NCBI GenBank assembly: GCA_003252105.1 | Contig: QKDL01000028.1 | Span: 1 to 61,647 of the forward strand | Direction: 5' to 3' | From: Arcobacter sp. | GTDB taxonomy: Bacteria; Campylobacterota; Campylobacteria; Campylobacterales; Arcobacteraceae | Length of the DNA stretch: 61,647 bases | Shown here: positions 25,530 to 34,427 of the stretch, piece after piece | How the letters are laid out: the number at the start of each line of letters is the position of its first letter | Numbering within the stretch: position 1 is the stretch's first letter | Made by a program: the position numbers and the translations under genes | The notes under the pieces: generated by a model | Database searches by the model: none | What the model saw: the letters and a program-made list of their open reading frames with translations, nothing else | What the model was told of the DNA's origin: nothing

Positions 25530-25548
25530 TTGTATACTCAGTATACAA
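25530..25548. promoter_or_regulatory. Perfect 19-bp palindrome, probable operator
   Basis: TTGTATACTCAGTATACAA is perfectly symmetric, 9 bp each side of one centre base. It lies 22 bases upstream of the probable -10 of the operon, over the -35 region. The half site TTGTATAC resembles GntR-type operators. No regulator gene is adjacent, so the binding protein is encoded elsewhere. Confidence 0.65.
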
Positions 25549-25658
25549 AATTGTAAAATTTAAACTATTTTTAGAGAAGTTTCCTAACTCAATTTTTTTA
25601 AAAGCTATTTTAAGTAAAGAATACATAGAATAGTGTTCATATTTTTATAAGGATAATT

Positions 25659-25964
25659 ATGGGAACAGTTTATGAACAAGTTATAGTACTGATTATTGTA
25701 TTTACAGCTTCATTTTTGACATGGAAAATGGTAAAAGATTTTTATAAAGATAAGTTTCATATGATATTTACCCATTTGATTGCAGTTATTACTGCTTCAT
25801 TTATGTTGTTATCTACTATGTTTCTTTTTGCACCTAAAAATTATCAAAGAGGTAGTGGTCAGGCTGAAGTTGAACTAACTTTAAGTTCTATAGGAATTGT
25901 GATAATTATGTTGGCAGTTTTATATCTGCTATTCGTATATTTACCTAAAAAAAAGAGTAAATAA
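25659..25964 (+). CDS. Small membrane protein of unknown function (three helices)
   Basis: A 101-residue protein with a good ribosome binding site (AAGGATA). Three hydrophobic helices are visible: about residues 7-25, 37-60 and 74-94, with a basic tail (PKKKSK). No family recognised. It is divergent from the osmolyte operon and shares the 170-bp promoter region with it, so a link to osmotic or sugar control is possible but unproven. Its stop codon is part of a two-way terminator. Confidence 0.7.
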   Translation: MGTVYEQVIVLIIVFTASFLTWKMVKDFYKDKFHMIFTHLIAVITASFMLLSTMFLFAPKNYQRGSGQAEVELTLSSIGIVIIMLAVLYLLFVYLPKKKSK

Positions 25965-25980
25965 CTAATTACTCTTTTTT
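25949..25980. terminator. Bidirectional terminator overlapping two stop codons
   Basis: AAAAAAGAGTAA (25949-25960) pairs perfectly with TTACTCTTTTTT (25969-25980). Because both arms carry A/T runs it can stop transcription from both sides. It contains the last codons of the small membrane protein and of the GGDEF-EAL gene, which abut at 25964/25965. Confidence 0.8.
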
Positions 25981-28808
25981 AACAAGGAGATACTATCTTC
26001 TAAATTTAAAGGTTTAGAAAACAAAAACCCTTGTCCTAAATTACATGATTGTTTAATTAAAAACTCTTCATGTTCTGGCTCTTCTATCCCTTCAGCAGTT
26101 ACACTAAACCCTAAACTTTTAGAAAGTGCAATTATAGCTTTTGAGATTTGAACATTATTATTATCATGTGGTATTCCATCAATAAATGACTTATCAACTT
26201 TTATAACATCAATAGGTAATTTTGAAAGATAACTCATAGATGAGTATCCTGTTCCAAAATCATCAATAGAGAATCTAAATCCTAACTCTCTTATTTTATT
26301 TAATATATCTAAATTGTCTTTTGTAAAATCCATTAAATAACGTTCAGTTACTTCAAGTTCAACCTCATTTGGATTTAAATTGTGTTTTCTTACAATTGAG
26401 ATGATATCATTAATAAAACTTTTATTTTTAAATTGAATACTTGAGATATTTATAGCTATATATTTTAAACTTTGGTTTGCTTTTTTTAATCTTACAAAAT
26501 CTTCACAAGCCTTATTAAAAACAAACTTACCAATTTCAATAATCATTCCAGTATCTTCTGCAATAGGAATAAATATATCAGGTCTTACTAAACCTAATTC
26601 TGGGTGATTCCATCTAACAAGTGCCTCAAAAGCAATAATCTCTTTTGTTTTTAATAAATACTGGGGTTGGTAATTTAAATACATCTGTTGTTTTATCAAA
26701 GCTTCTTTTAAAGCTTGCTCTATTTGAAGTTGTTCATGAACAGCTATTGATAATTTTTCATCGTAATACTGATATGTATTTTTTCCCAATTTTTTTGCAT
26801 GATACATTGCTGTATCTGCATTTTTTACAAGAGTAGTTATATCAATTCCATCATCAGGATACATTACAACACCTATACTTGCACTTACATTTAACGTATG
26901 ATCCCCTATGATTATAGGTTCTTTTATTATAGATAATATAGATTCACAAACATATCCAGCAGCTTTTTTATTTCTAACTGAGTCTAAAACTACAATAAAC
27001 TCATCTCCACCCATTCTTGCTACTATATCTGTTTCTCTTAGAAGGTTTTTGATTCTTTTTGAGATAATTTTTAATAACTCATCCCCTATATCATGACCTA
27101 AAGTATCATTGATGATTTTAAATCTATCTAAATCAATAAACAATAAGAAAAGATTTAATTCATTACGTTTTACAAAATTTATAGTATAGTTTAAATCCTC
27201 TTCAAGTTTAACCCTATTTGGTAAAGATGTTAAACTATCATGATATGCTAAGAAATCTGCTTTTTCTTGATTTTTGATTATCTCTTCAAGATTTGTATGT
27301 ACTGCAATATATTTTGTAACTTCATTATTTTTATCTTTTACTTGAGTTATATTTAACCAAATAGGTATAACCTTTCCATCTTTTCTTTTATCATAGATTT
27401 TACCTTTCCAAAAACCTTTTAAATTGATTTGTTGCCACATCTGTTTATAGAAAAATAGATCATGTTTACCAGATTTAAAAATATTTGGTTGTTTACCTAC
27501 TAACTCACTTTGTCTATATCCACTAATTAGTTCAAAAGCTTTATTTACTGCAATAATCTTTTGCTCTTCATTACAGATTAGAACTCCCTCTTGAATATTG
27601 TTAAATACAATTGATGAAAGTTTTAGTTTTTCATTTTGTTCTATATATTTTGTAACATCAAGTTTTATAGCTAAATAATTTACTATCTCTCCATCTAATA
27701 AAATTGGTACAATAGAAGCTTTTTCATAAAAAATAGTTCCATTTTTTCTTTTATTTATAAACTCCCCTTCCCATTTTTTACCAGAATTTAACTTTTCATT
27801 TAAATCATCATATATCTCTTGAGCTGTTAATCCAGAACTTAATACTTTTGGCTTTTCACCTAAAAGTTCATCTTTTAAATATCCTGTATTTTTTTCAAAT
27901 ATATCATTTACATATAAAATTTTTCTATTTGGATCTGTTAAAACAATAGAGTTATCACTATTTTCAACTGCATATTTAAAAGCTGACAATTCACTTTTTA
28001 TTTTTAAAGTTCTTTTATGCTGCATATATACTATAAATAATATGATTAAAATAGAGAAGAAAAATATTGTTGCAATTATTTGTTGAAAAAATAGTTTTTC
28101 ATTATATTTTGAGTGTAATAAAACTTCTAAAATCTTGATTTTTTCATTTAGTTTTTGAGTTTTTGCATCTTCAATTAAATTTTTTATTTTATCAACACTA
28201 TTTAAAACTATTTTTGTATGTTTTTCTAAAAGTTCTAATCTTTTATCGTTTAACTTTTTATTTTCATTTTTTATATATTCTAAATTATCATAAATATTTT
28301 TTTTATTTTCATTTAAACTAAGAAAATATTGCATCAATAAGAATTGAATATTATTTATATATAACTTAACTGATTTATTCATATCCAATGTTTCATAATA
28401 TTCATTTATATCATAAACAAAATGTACTGAGTTTAATGTAGTCGCCTGAATAGATTTAAATCTTTCTATTACATCTAGCTTTTTATAATAACTCTTTTCT
28501 ACATCATCAAGTCTTTGAGTAATTGTTGAACCAAAATCTTGTCTTATTTCACTCTTTTGTAGTTTAATCAAAATATCATCAAAAGATTTTGTTTTTTCTA
28601 CAATCCCATCAAAGTTTACAAACTTGTCTTGTTTATTAAGAAAAATATCAAATTCAAGGTTTAAACTTTTTAAATTGTTAATCTCATTTTTATAATTATT
28701 AAAATTTCTGATATTTACTTCTATTTTAAACAAATATAAAAATAAAGATACAATTATTAAAGTAAATATAATAATTTGTATATTAAAAAGGTTTTTTATT
28801 TTATTCAT
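25965..28808 (-). CDS. PAS-PAS-GGDEF-EAL membrane protein
   Basis: A 947-residue signalling protein: transmembrane helix near residue 20, a helical periplasmic region of about 200 residues, a second helix (IIATIFFFSILIILFIVYM), two PAS domains (NSDNSIVLTDPNRKILYVN and QEGVLICNEEQKIIAVN), a GGDEF domain with the intact motif RMGGDEFIVVL and an EAL domain with intact FEALVRW, DDFGTGYSSM and IKVDKSF. It may make or degrade c-di-GMP. It follows the cytochrome c peroxidase gene by only three bases, so the two are probably one operon. Confidence 0.9.
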   Translation of the reverse strand: MNKIKNLFNIQIIIFTLIIVSLFLYLFKIEVNIRNFNNYKNEINNLKSLNLEFDIFLNKQDKFVNFDGIVEKTKSFDDILIKLQKSEIRQDFGSTITQRLDDVEKSYYKKLDVIERFKSIQATTLNSVHFVYDINEYYETLDMNKSVKLYINNIQFLLMQYFLSLNENKKNIYDNLEYIKNENKKLNDKRLELLEKHTKIVLNSVDKIKNLIEDAKTQKLNEKIKILEVLLHSKYNEKLFFQQIIATIFFFSILIILFIVYMQHKRTLKIKSELSAFKYAVENSDNSIVLTDPNRKILYVNDIFEKNTGYLKDELLGEKPKVLSSGLTAQEIYDDLNEKLNSGKKWEGEFINKRKNGTIFYEKASIVPILLDGEIVNYLAIKLDVTKYIEQNEKLKLSSIVFNNIQEGVLICNEEQKIIAVNKAFELISGYRQSELVGKQPNIFKSGKHDLFFYKQMWQQINLKGFWKGKIYDKRKDGKVIPIWLNITQVKDKNNEVTKYIAVHTNLEEIIKNQEKADFLAYHDSLTSLPNRVKLEEDLNYTINFVKRNELNLFLLFIDLDRFKIINDTLGHDIGDELLKIISKRIKNLLRETDIVARMGGDEFIVVLDSVRNKKAAGYVCESILSIIKEPIIIGDHTLNVSASIGVVMYPDDGIDITTLVKNADTAMYHAKKLGKNTYQYYDEKLSIAVHEQLQIEQALKEALIKQQMYLNYQPQYLLKTKEIIAFEALVRWNHPELGLVRPDIFIPIAEDTGMIIEIGKFVFNKACEDFVRLKKANQSLKYIAINISSIQFKNKSFINDIISIVRKHNLNPNEVELEVTERYLMDFTKDNLDILNKIRELGFRFSIDDFGTGYSSMSYLSKLPIDVIKVDKSFIDGIPHDNNNVQISKAIIALSKSLGFSVTAEGIEEPEHEEFLIKQSCNLGQGFLFSKPLNLEDSISLLKKSN

Positions 28809-28811
28809 AAT

Positions 28812-29720
28812 CTATTCTATAACTTTTAATTGACCAGTTAATGTCTTTAAAAATGCAACAATTTTATTAATCTCTTGCTCAGTAATTGGTCTTCCTAATT
28901 GAACCATTGCCATGGTTTTTACAGCTTCTTTAAGTTCAAAGGTTCTTCCATCATGAAAATAAGGAGCAGTTAATTCAATATTTCTTAAACTTGGAACTTT
29001 AAAAAAATACTTATCCTCTTCTCTTTTTGTTATCTCATATCTTCCTAAACTATCACTGTTTATATTAATAACTACACCAAAACGATTATAAGAGTTACCT
29101 CCAATATTTATACCATGATGACAACTTATACACCCTTTTTGTTTGAAAATCTCATAGCCCTCTTTTTCATAACTAGTAATTGCATTTTCATCACCTCTTA
29201 AAAACTTATCAAATTTTGAATTAGGGGTAATTAAAGTTTTTTCAAACTCTGCAATAGCATCTGCTATATTCTCTTTAGTTATGCCATCTTTAAAAAACAC
29301 TGAGAATTCATTTAGGTATTCACTATTATTTAACTCTTTTATTAAAGTATTAAAATCGTGTCCCATCTCTATAGGATTTTCTATAGGTCCCATAGCTTGT
29401 TCTTGTAAATCTTTTGCTCTACCATTCCAGAACTGTCTAAAATTATAAACTGAATTTAACACTGTAGGTGCATTTATTGTACCTAGTTGACCATTTATTC
29501 CAACAGATACAATAAGATTATCAACTCCACCTTTTTCTAAACCATGGCATGAAGCACATGAGATGGTTTTATCTTTTGACAAACGATTATCAAAAAATAA
29601 TTTTTTTCCAAGCAAAGCTTTTTGTTTATTAAAATTTATTTTTTCTGGAATAGGAATTATCGTTGTTGCATTGAGGTAAATAGCTACTGCAAATACAACA
29701 ATAAAAACTTTTTTAAACAA
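28812..29720 (-). CDS. Di-haem cytochrome c peroxidase
   Basis: A 302-residue exported peroxidase with signal peptide (FIVVFAVAIYLNATT) and two haem c motifs: CASCHG (about residue 55) and CISCHHG (about residue 199). Family segments are LGKKLFFDNRLSKDKTISC, FWNGRAKDLQEQAMGPIENPIEMGHD and PSLRNIELTAPYFHDGRT. It differs from the peroxidase at 9182-10309, so the window holds two paralogues. A TATAAT box about 40 bases upstream on the minus strand fits its promoter. Confidence 0.9.
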   Translation of the reverse strand: MFKKVFIVVFAVAIYLNATTIIPIPEKINFNKQKALLGKKLFFDNRLSKDKTISCASCHGLEKGGVDNLIVSVGINGQLGTINAPTVLNSVYNFRQFWNGRAKDLQEQAMGPIENPIEMGHDFNTLIKELNNSEYLNEFSVFFKDGITKENIADAIAEFEKTLITPNSKFDKFLRGDENAITSYEKEGYEIFKQKGCISCHHGINIGGNSYNRFGVVININSDSLGRYEITKREEDKYFFKVPSLRNIELTAPYFHDGRTFELKEAVKTMAMVQLGRPITEQEINKIVAFLKTLTGQLKVIE

Positions 29721-29838
29721 TTTCTTATTCCTATTATTACTTTCTAAATTAATTAAATATTATATTTAACTATAAAATAATAACATAATACCCATAAAAA
29801 CTGTTATAATTGTTTTATATCAACTAAAGGAGTATAAA

Positions 29839-30342
29839 ATGAGAAATATAGCTATTTTTTATTCTAGTAGTTCAGGTGACACAAAAACAGTTGCAGATTT
29901 TATCTCTAAAGAGTTAGATGATATAAAAGAGTTTGATATAAAAATAACTGGCAGTGACTATATAAATGATTATACAAATATTATTCTTGGAGTTTCAACA
30001 TATACAGATGGTCAATTGCAATTAGAATGGCAAAAAATATGGGATCCCTTTTGTAAAATCGATTTTACTGACAAAAAAGTAGCAATTTTTGGATTGGGTG
30101 ACCAGATAAAATATCCTGACAATTTTGTTGATGCTATGGGAACTTTATATACTCAAATAAAAAAATCAAATGGGCAGATTATTGGGAACACTTCAATAGA
30201 AGGGTATCAATTCAACTCTTCAAAAGCAATAATAGATAATAAATTTGTAGGACTTGCTGTTGATTTAAATAATACACAAGAACACATAATAATTGAAAAA
30301 GTAAAAAGCTGGACAGAGGAGCTTAAAAAAAATTTTAATTAA
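29839..30342 (+). CDS. fldA: Flavodoxin
   Basis: A 167-residue FMN-binding electron carrier. The phosphate-binding loop is FYSSSSGDTKTVADFI and the flavin-contacting loops are seen at GVSTYTDGQLQLEW and FGLGDQIKYPDNFVDAMG. It carries low-potential electrons in the cytoplasm, for example from pyruvate oxidoreductase. The promoter has TATAAT at 29805-29810 and the ribosome binding site is AAAGGAG at 29826-29832. The 3' end overlaps fur, encoded on the other strand, by 8 bases. Flavodoxin commonly replaces ferredoxin in low iron, which fits this neighbourhood. Confidence 0.92.
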   Translation: MRNIAIFYSSSSGDTKTVADFISKELDDIKEFDIKITGSDYINDYTNIILGVSTYTDGQLQLEWQKIWDPFCKIDFTDKKVAIFGLGDQIKYPDNFVDAMGTLYTQIKKSNGQIIGNTSIEGYQFNSSKAIIDNKFVGLAVDLNNTQEHIIIEKVKSWTEELKKNFN

Positions 30343-30784
30343 GTGCCTCTTGACAAGTTTTACAAACACCATATAATTGCATTGAATGACTTGTAACTTT
30401 AAATTTATTCTTTTTTGCAATTCTATCTTGTCTTTTTTCTATCTCATCATCAATAAATTCAACAATTTTTCCACATCCAGTACAAATTAAGTGATCATGA
30501 TGGTCTTTTTGATTACTCTCAAATTTTTTCCCATCTATTCCAAAATTAATTGACGTTATTAAATTTACTTCTTCTAAAAAACTCAATGCTCTATATACTG
30601 TGGCAATCCCTATATTAGAATCTGGTCTTTTAGTTTTTACTAGGTTATAAACCTCTTCTGCAGTCAAGTGACCATCAGCATGAAGTAATGCATTTAAAAC
30701 AATCTCTCTTTGTTCTGTATATTTAAGCCCTTTTTGTTTGACAATTTTTTTCAATTCATCAATAACTTCGTCACTTTTAACCAT
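30335..30784 (-). CDS. fur: Ferric uptake regulator Fur
   Basis: A 149-residue Fur-family repressor. The N-terminal winged helix includes GLKYTEQREIVLNAL and the recognition part NIGIATVYRALSFLEE. The dimer and metal domain has the KDHHDHLICTGCGKIVEF motif and a second CxxC (VCKTC) near the C-terminus for structural zinc. Features fit Fur better than PerR or Zur, but specificity cannot be proven from sequence. It is divergent from feoAB. The window carries four good Fur boxes, at the imelysin and DUF2325 units. Confidence 0.9.
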   Translation of the reverse strand: MVKSDEVIDELKKIVKQKGLKYTEQREIVLNALLHADGHLTAEEVYNLVKTKRPDSNIGIATVYRALSFLEEVNLITSINFGIDGKKFESNQKDHHDHLICTGCGKIVEFIDDEIEKRQDRIAKKNKFKVTSHSMQLYGVCKTCQEALN

Positions 30785-30859
30785 AATTAACCTTATATAT
30801 TTCTATTGGAATAATTATTGCAAAATATATATCAAAAATAGTTAAAAGTATTTGGAAAT

Positions 30860-30874
30860 TGAAAATGATTTTTA
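30860..30874. promoter_or_regulatory. Possible weak Fur box between fur and feoA
   Basis: TGAAAATGATTTTTA agrees with the 7-1-7 Fur consensus with three mismatches. It lies upstream of a TATAAT box at 30911-30916 that fits a feoAB promoter. Weaker than the other Fur boxes here. Confidence 0.35.
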
Positions 30875-30950
30875 TTACTTAATTAAATTATATATTTATA
30901 CCATATGAGATATAATATTTATTTATATTAGATATTCTATAAGGAAATAC

Positions 30951-31187
30951 GTGTTATTAAGTGAACTAAAAAAAAATGAATGTGCAAAAATTATAAATAT
31001 TTCAACTGATTCAATATTAAAAGCTAGATTCAACTCTTTTGGGATTATAAAAGGTGCTACCATTTATGTAATTGAGCAAACTCTTTCAAAAAATACTATC
31101 GAAATTAAAGTAAACAATACAAAAATTGCATTAAGACTTTCAGAGGCTAAAACTATAGAGGTGGAAAAAGCTCCGTGCGAAATATAA
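30951..31187 (+). CDS. feoA: Ferrous iron transport protein FeoA
   Basis: A 78-residue SH3-like protein. It starts at GTG preceded by AAGGAAA with correct spacing. LLSELKKNECAKI, ARFNSFGIIKGATI and KIALRLSEAKTIEV follow the FeoA pattern. It assists FeoB at the inner face of the membrane. It overlaps feoB by 13 bases. Confidence 0.9.
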   Translation: MLLSELKKNECAKIINISTDSILKARFNSFGIIKGATIYVIEQTLSKNTIEIKVNNTKIALRLSEAKTIEVEKAPCEI

Positions 31188-33301
31188 ATGAAAAAAAACA
31201 AATTAAAATAGCTTTAGTTGGACAACCCAATGTTGGTAAGTCAATGCTTATCAATTCAATTTCTAACTCAAAATTAAAAGTTGGTAACTTTTCAGGTGTT
31301 ACTGTAGAAAAAACACAAATAGAATTTGAATATAAAAACTATCTTTTACAAATTACAGACTTACCAGGTTCATACGCTTTAAATGAATATACAATAGAAG
31401 AGAAAGTTACAAAAAACTATTTAGAAGAAGCAGAGTATGATATTATTTTAAATGTAATAGACTCTACAAACTTAGAAAGAAACTTATACCTTACAAGTGA
31501 ACTACTAATTTTAGATAAAAAAATGGTAATCGCATTAAATATGACTGATGAAGCAAATAAAGAGGGAATATTTATAGATGAAAAACAATTAAGTAAAATC
31601 ATTGGTAAACCTTGTGTAAAAACCTCTGCAAAAGATAAGTTGGGAATTGAACAACTAATTGAAACTCTAATAGAAAAATATGAATCTTTAAAATTTGAAT
31701 CAAAAATGATTTTTTCTGATGTAATAGAAGAAGAGATATCTAATATCAAAAGTTTTTTAGTTGAAAAAAAATATAGAAGTGATATCCATTATAGAGAGAT
31801 TGCTATAAAACTTCTTCAAAAAGATAAAAAAATATATTTACAGTTTCATGATGACCCAATATGGATCGAATTACAACCATTATTAAATAACTCTTTTGAG
31901 CATATCTATTTACACTACAATACAAAAAATCTTGATGATATATTTGAAGATGAAAAATTTTCTTTTGCCAAAGGTGCTGTTACAGAAACAGTAACTATGA
32001 AAAATGAAACTCAAGAGGAAAAAACTTTAACAGACAAATTAGATTCAATACTTATAAATAAATTTTTAGGATTGCCAATATTTTTATTTTTAATGTGGTC
32101 ATTATTTCAAATGACTTTTGAGCTGGGAAATATTCCTATGGATATAATTGATGCATTTTTTGCAAATCTAATTGATAATACAAAAACAATTTTAGGGGAT
32201 AATGAACTTTCATCAATCATTGCTGATGGAGCAATTGCAGGAGTTGGTGCTGTTATTTTATTTTTACCTAATATTGTCATTTTGTTTTTAGGAATTGCTT
32301 TGCTTGAAACTACAGGTTATATGAGTAGAGTTGCCTTTTTATTAGATGGATTTTTTCATAAATTTGGATTACATGGAAAATCTTTTATTCCTCTTGTTAC
32401 TGGTTTTGGATGCTCAGTTCCTGCTTATATGGCAGCAAGAACACTTAAAAATGACAGAGATAGATTGCTTACACTATTTATTATAGGATTTATGAGTTGT
32501 GGAGCTAGACTACCTATTTATGTACTTTTTATTGGAGCTTTTTTTGCAAAAGAAAATGCAGGGAATATACTTTTTCTTATCTACATAGCAGGTGCTATTT
32601 TAGGACTAATTGCAGCAAAAACTTTAAAAATGACTGTATTTAAAAGCGAAGATGAACCTTTTGTTATGGAGATGCCAAAATATAGAATGCCTTCATTTAA
32701 ACTAATTTGGCATACTGTTTCAAATCAAGCCCTTATGTATTTAAGAAAAGCTGGTACTTATATTTTAGCAGCATCTCTTTTAATCTGGTTTGCATCAAAT
32801 TATCCAAAGAATTTGGAATATCAGGCTGAAATAAACCAAAAAATAGAACAAACACAAAATAAAGATGAAATCTTAGCTTTAGAAAATCATTTAATCCAAT
32901 ACAATCTTGAAAACTCGTATTTAGGGAAAGTTGGGAAATTTTCTGAACCTTTATTTGCTCCATTAGGATTTGATTGGAAAATGACAGTAGCACTTGAAAC
33001 AGGTCTTGCAGCAAAAGAAATAGTGGTTTCAACATTAGGTATTTTATATGGTCTAGGTGATCAGTTAGATGAAAATAGTGAAACTTTAATTGGTAAAATT
33101 AAAAACAATATTCCATTTGCCTCAGCAATAGCTTTTATAGTATTTGTTATGATATATATACCTTGTTTAGCTGCATCAATGGTATTCACAAGAGAAGCAG
33201 GTGGTTGGAAATATTTAGTTTATCTATTTATATTTACAACCTCAATTGCATGGGTATTGTCATTTATTACATTTAATATTACAACCCTTTTGATTACTTA
33301 A
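31175..33301 (+). CDS. feoB: Ferrous iron transporter FeoB
   Basis: A 708-residue inner-membrane Fe(II) permease. The N-terminal G domain has GQPNVGKS (G1), DLPGSYALNEYTIEE (G3) and NMTDEA (G4). The membrane part has the gate repeats GFGCSVPAYMAAR and YIPCLAASMVFTREAG, in which the conserved cysteines are present. The start is GTG at 31175 within the feoA 3' end; no in-frame ATG is near. The 3' end overlaps the convergent small gene by 4 bases. Confidence 0.95.
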   Translation: MRNINEKKQIKIALVGQPNVGKSMLINSISNSKLKVGNFSGVTVEKTQIEFEYKNYLLQITDLPGSYALNEYTIEEKVTKNYLEEAEYDIILNVIDSTNLERNLYLTSELLILDKKMVIALNMTDEANKEGIFIDEKQLSKIIGKPCVKTSAKDKLGIEQLIETLIEKYESLKFESKMIFSDVIEEEISNIKSFLVEKKYRSDIHYREIAIKLLQKDKKIYLQFHDDPIWIELQPLLNNSFEHIYLHYNTKNLDDIFEDEKFSFAKGAVTETVTMKNETQEEKTLTDKLDSILINKFLGLPIFLFLMWSLFQMTFELGNIPMDIIDAFFANLIDNTKTILGDNELSSIIADGAIAGVGAVILFLPNIVILFLGIALLETTGYMSRVAFLLDGFFHKFGLHGKSFIPLVTGFGCSVPAYMAARTLKNDRDRLLTLFIIGFMSCGARLPIYVLFIGAFFAKENAGNILFLIYIAGAILGLIAAKTLKMTVFKSEDEPFVMEMPKYRMPSFKLIWHTVSNQALMYLRKAGTYILAASLLIWFASNYPKNLEYQAEINQKIEQTQNKDEILALENHLIQYNLENSYLGKVGKFSEPLFAPLGFDWKMTVALETGLAAKEIVVSTLGILYGLGDQLDENSETLIGKIKNNIPFASAIAFIVFVMIYIPCLAASMVFTREAGGWKYLVYLFIFTTSIAWVLSFITFNITTLLIT

Positions 33302-33639
33302 TGTAGTTCAAAAGTGGTTGAATACTCTTTTTTATTGTCAATAACAATAAATTTCCATATCCCTTTTTCTCTACCTTGAATATATCTAAAATCATAAATA
33401 GAACCATGCCCTGCAGGAATCAATAAAGTTCTCTCTCTTGAAATCTCACCTTGTGGGTCTATCCATTTTACAATTATCTCTTTGTCTTTACTTACTCTTT
33501 CGTGGACATATTTACAAACAATAGAATCTTCATCTTGTAAAATTAAACACTCTACAGGATTATTTTCTTGTTCATCAATAACTTCACAAAAAAGGTTTGA
33601 AACAAAAATAAATAAAAAAATATATATAAACTTAATCAT
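33298..33639 (-). CDS. Exported protein of unknown function
   Basis: A 113-residue protein with a signal peptide (FIYIFLFIFVSNLFC) that may end in a lipobox-like Cys. The mature part is beta-rich, with a cysteine pair (ECLILQDEDSIVCKY) that could form a disulphide, and a repeated pattern of charged strands (WIDPQGEISRERTLLIPAGHG). I do not recognise the family. It is convergent with feoB. A periplasmic role is inferred from the signal peptide only. Confidence 0.7.
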   Translation of the reverse strand: MIKFIYIFLFIFVSNLFCEVIDEQENNPVECLILQDEDSIVCKYVHERVSKDKEIIVKWIDPQGEISRERTLLIPAGHGSIYDFRYIQGREKGIWKFIVIDNKKEYSTTFELH

Positions 33640-33687
33640 CTTTCTCTCTTTATAAATAATTTAAAAAAATATTATACTATATAAAAA

Positions 33688-34425
33688 CTATTTTTTATAC
33701 TTTTCCCAAATTGTTTTTTCATCTAATGTAGCTCTGTTTTTTAAAACTTCAAAAGGCGTATAAGCTTCTTTATATCCCATCGAAAAATGGTCTTTTATCC
33801 AATAACCAAGGTAAATATATGGAATATTGAGCTCTTTAGCAATTTTTATTTGTGCAAGTATAGAAAATTTTCCAATTGATAAATCTTCATAATCATGATC
33901 ATAAAAACAATAAATTGATGAGATTGATTTAGGTAAAATATCTACTAAAGCAACCCCAATAAGTTTATTTTCCCTTACATATAAAAACTCTTTTGTAAAT
34001 TCATCTTTACCTTGAACATAAGATCTATCGTATTCTGCTGGTTCAATAGGAGAATATACCCAATTCTTTTTTTTGTTCATTCTATAATGATATTTATCAT
34101 AAAGTCTTAAATGATCAATTGTTAAAGATGGGGGTTGGATATAAAGTTTTGTATCCATATTTTTTTTAAATACTCTTTTTTCTGAACGAGAAAACTTATA
34201 GTTTTTTACATCTATTCTCATAGATACACATTTTGTACACTCTTTACATTCTGGTACAAAATGCATTTTACCAAATCTACGCCACCCATGTTCTAACATA
34301 TTTTGATAGTCATCTTGAGTACATTTATTTATATATCTATATCTTATATCTGATGTTTTATCTTCAAAATATGAACATTCTCTGTTCTCTTCTAAAAACT
34401 CTACATCTCGTTCTAAAATATGCAT
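33688..34425 (-). CDS. bpt: Aspartate/glutamate leucyltransferase Bpt
   Basis: A 245-residue aminoacyl-tRNA-protein transferase of the ATE family. Visible are MLEHGWRRFGKMHFVPEC, the cysteine pair CKECTKC, the Bpt/Ate hallmark VRENKLIGVALVDILPKSISSIYCFYDHDYEDLSIGK and YIYLGYWI. Bacterial members of this length add Leu to proteins with N-terminal Asp or Glu, creating a substrate for ClpS-ClpAP. Aat, ClpS and ClpA are encoded 7-11 kb downstream in the window. It starts 2 bases after trpA. Confidence 0.92.
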   Translation of the reverse strand: MHILERDVEFLEENRECSYFEDKTSDIRYRYINKCTQDDYQNMLEHGWRRFGKMHFVPECKECTKCVSMRIDVKNYKFSRSEKRVFKKNMDTKLYIQPPSLTIDHLRLYDKYHYRMNKKKNWVYSPIEPAEYDRSYVQGKDEFTKEFLYVRENKLIGVALVDILPKSISSIYCFYDHDYEDLSIGKFSILAQIKIAKELNIPYIYLGYWIKDHFSMGYKEAYTPFEVLKNRATLDEKTIWEKYKK

Positions 34426-34427
34426 TT

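Noticed and set aside
25489..25626. N-terminal extension of the HAD phosphatase
   Set aside because: The HAD motif I starts at ATG 25488, and the extension covers the palindrome and -10 box.
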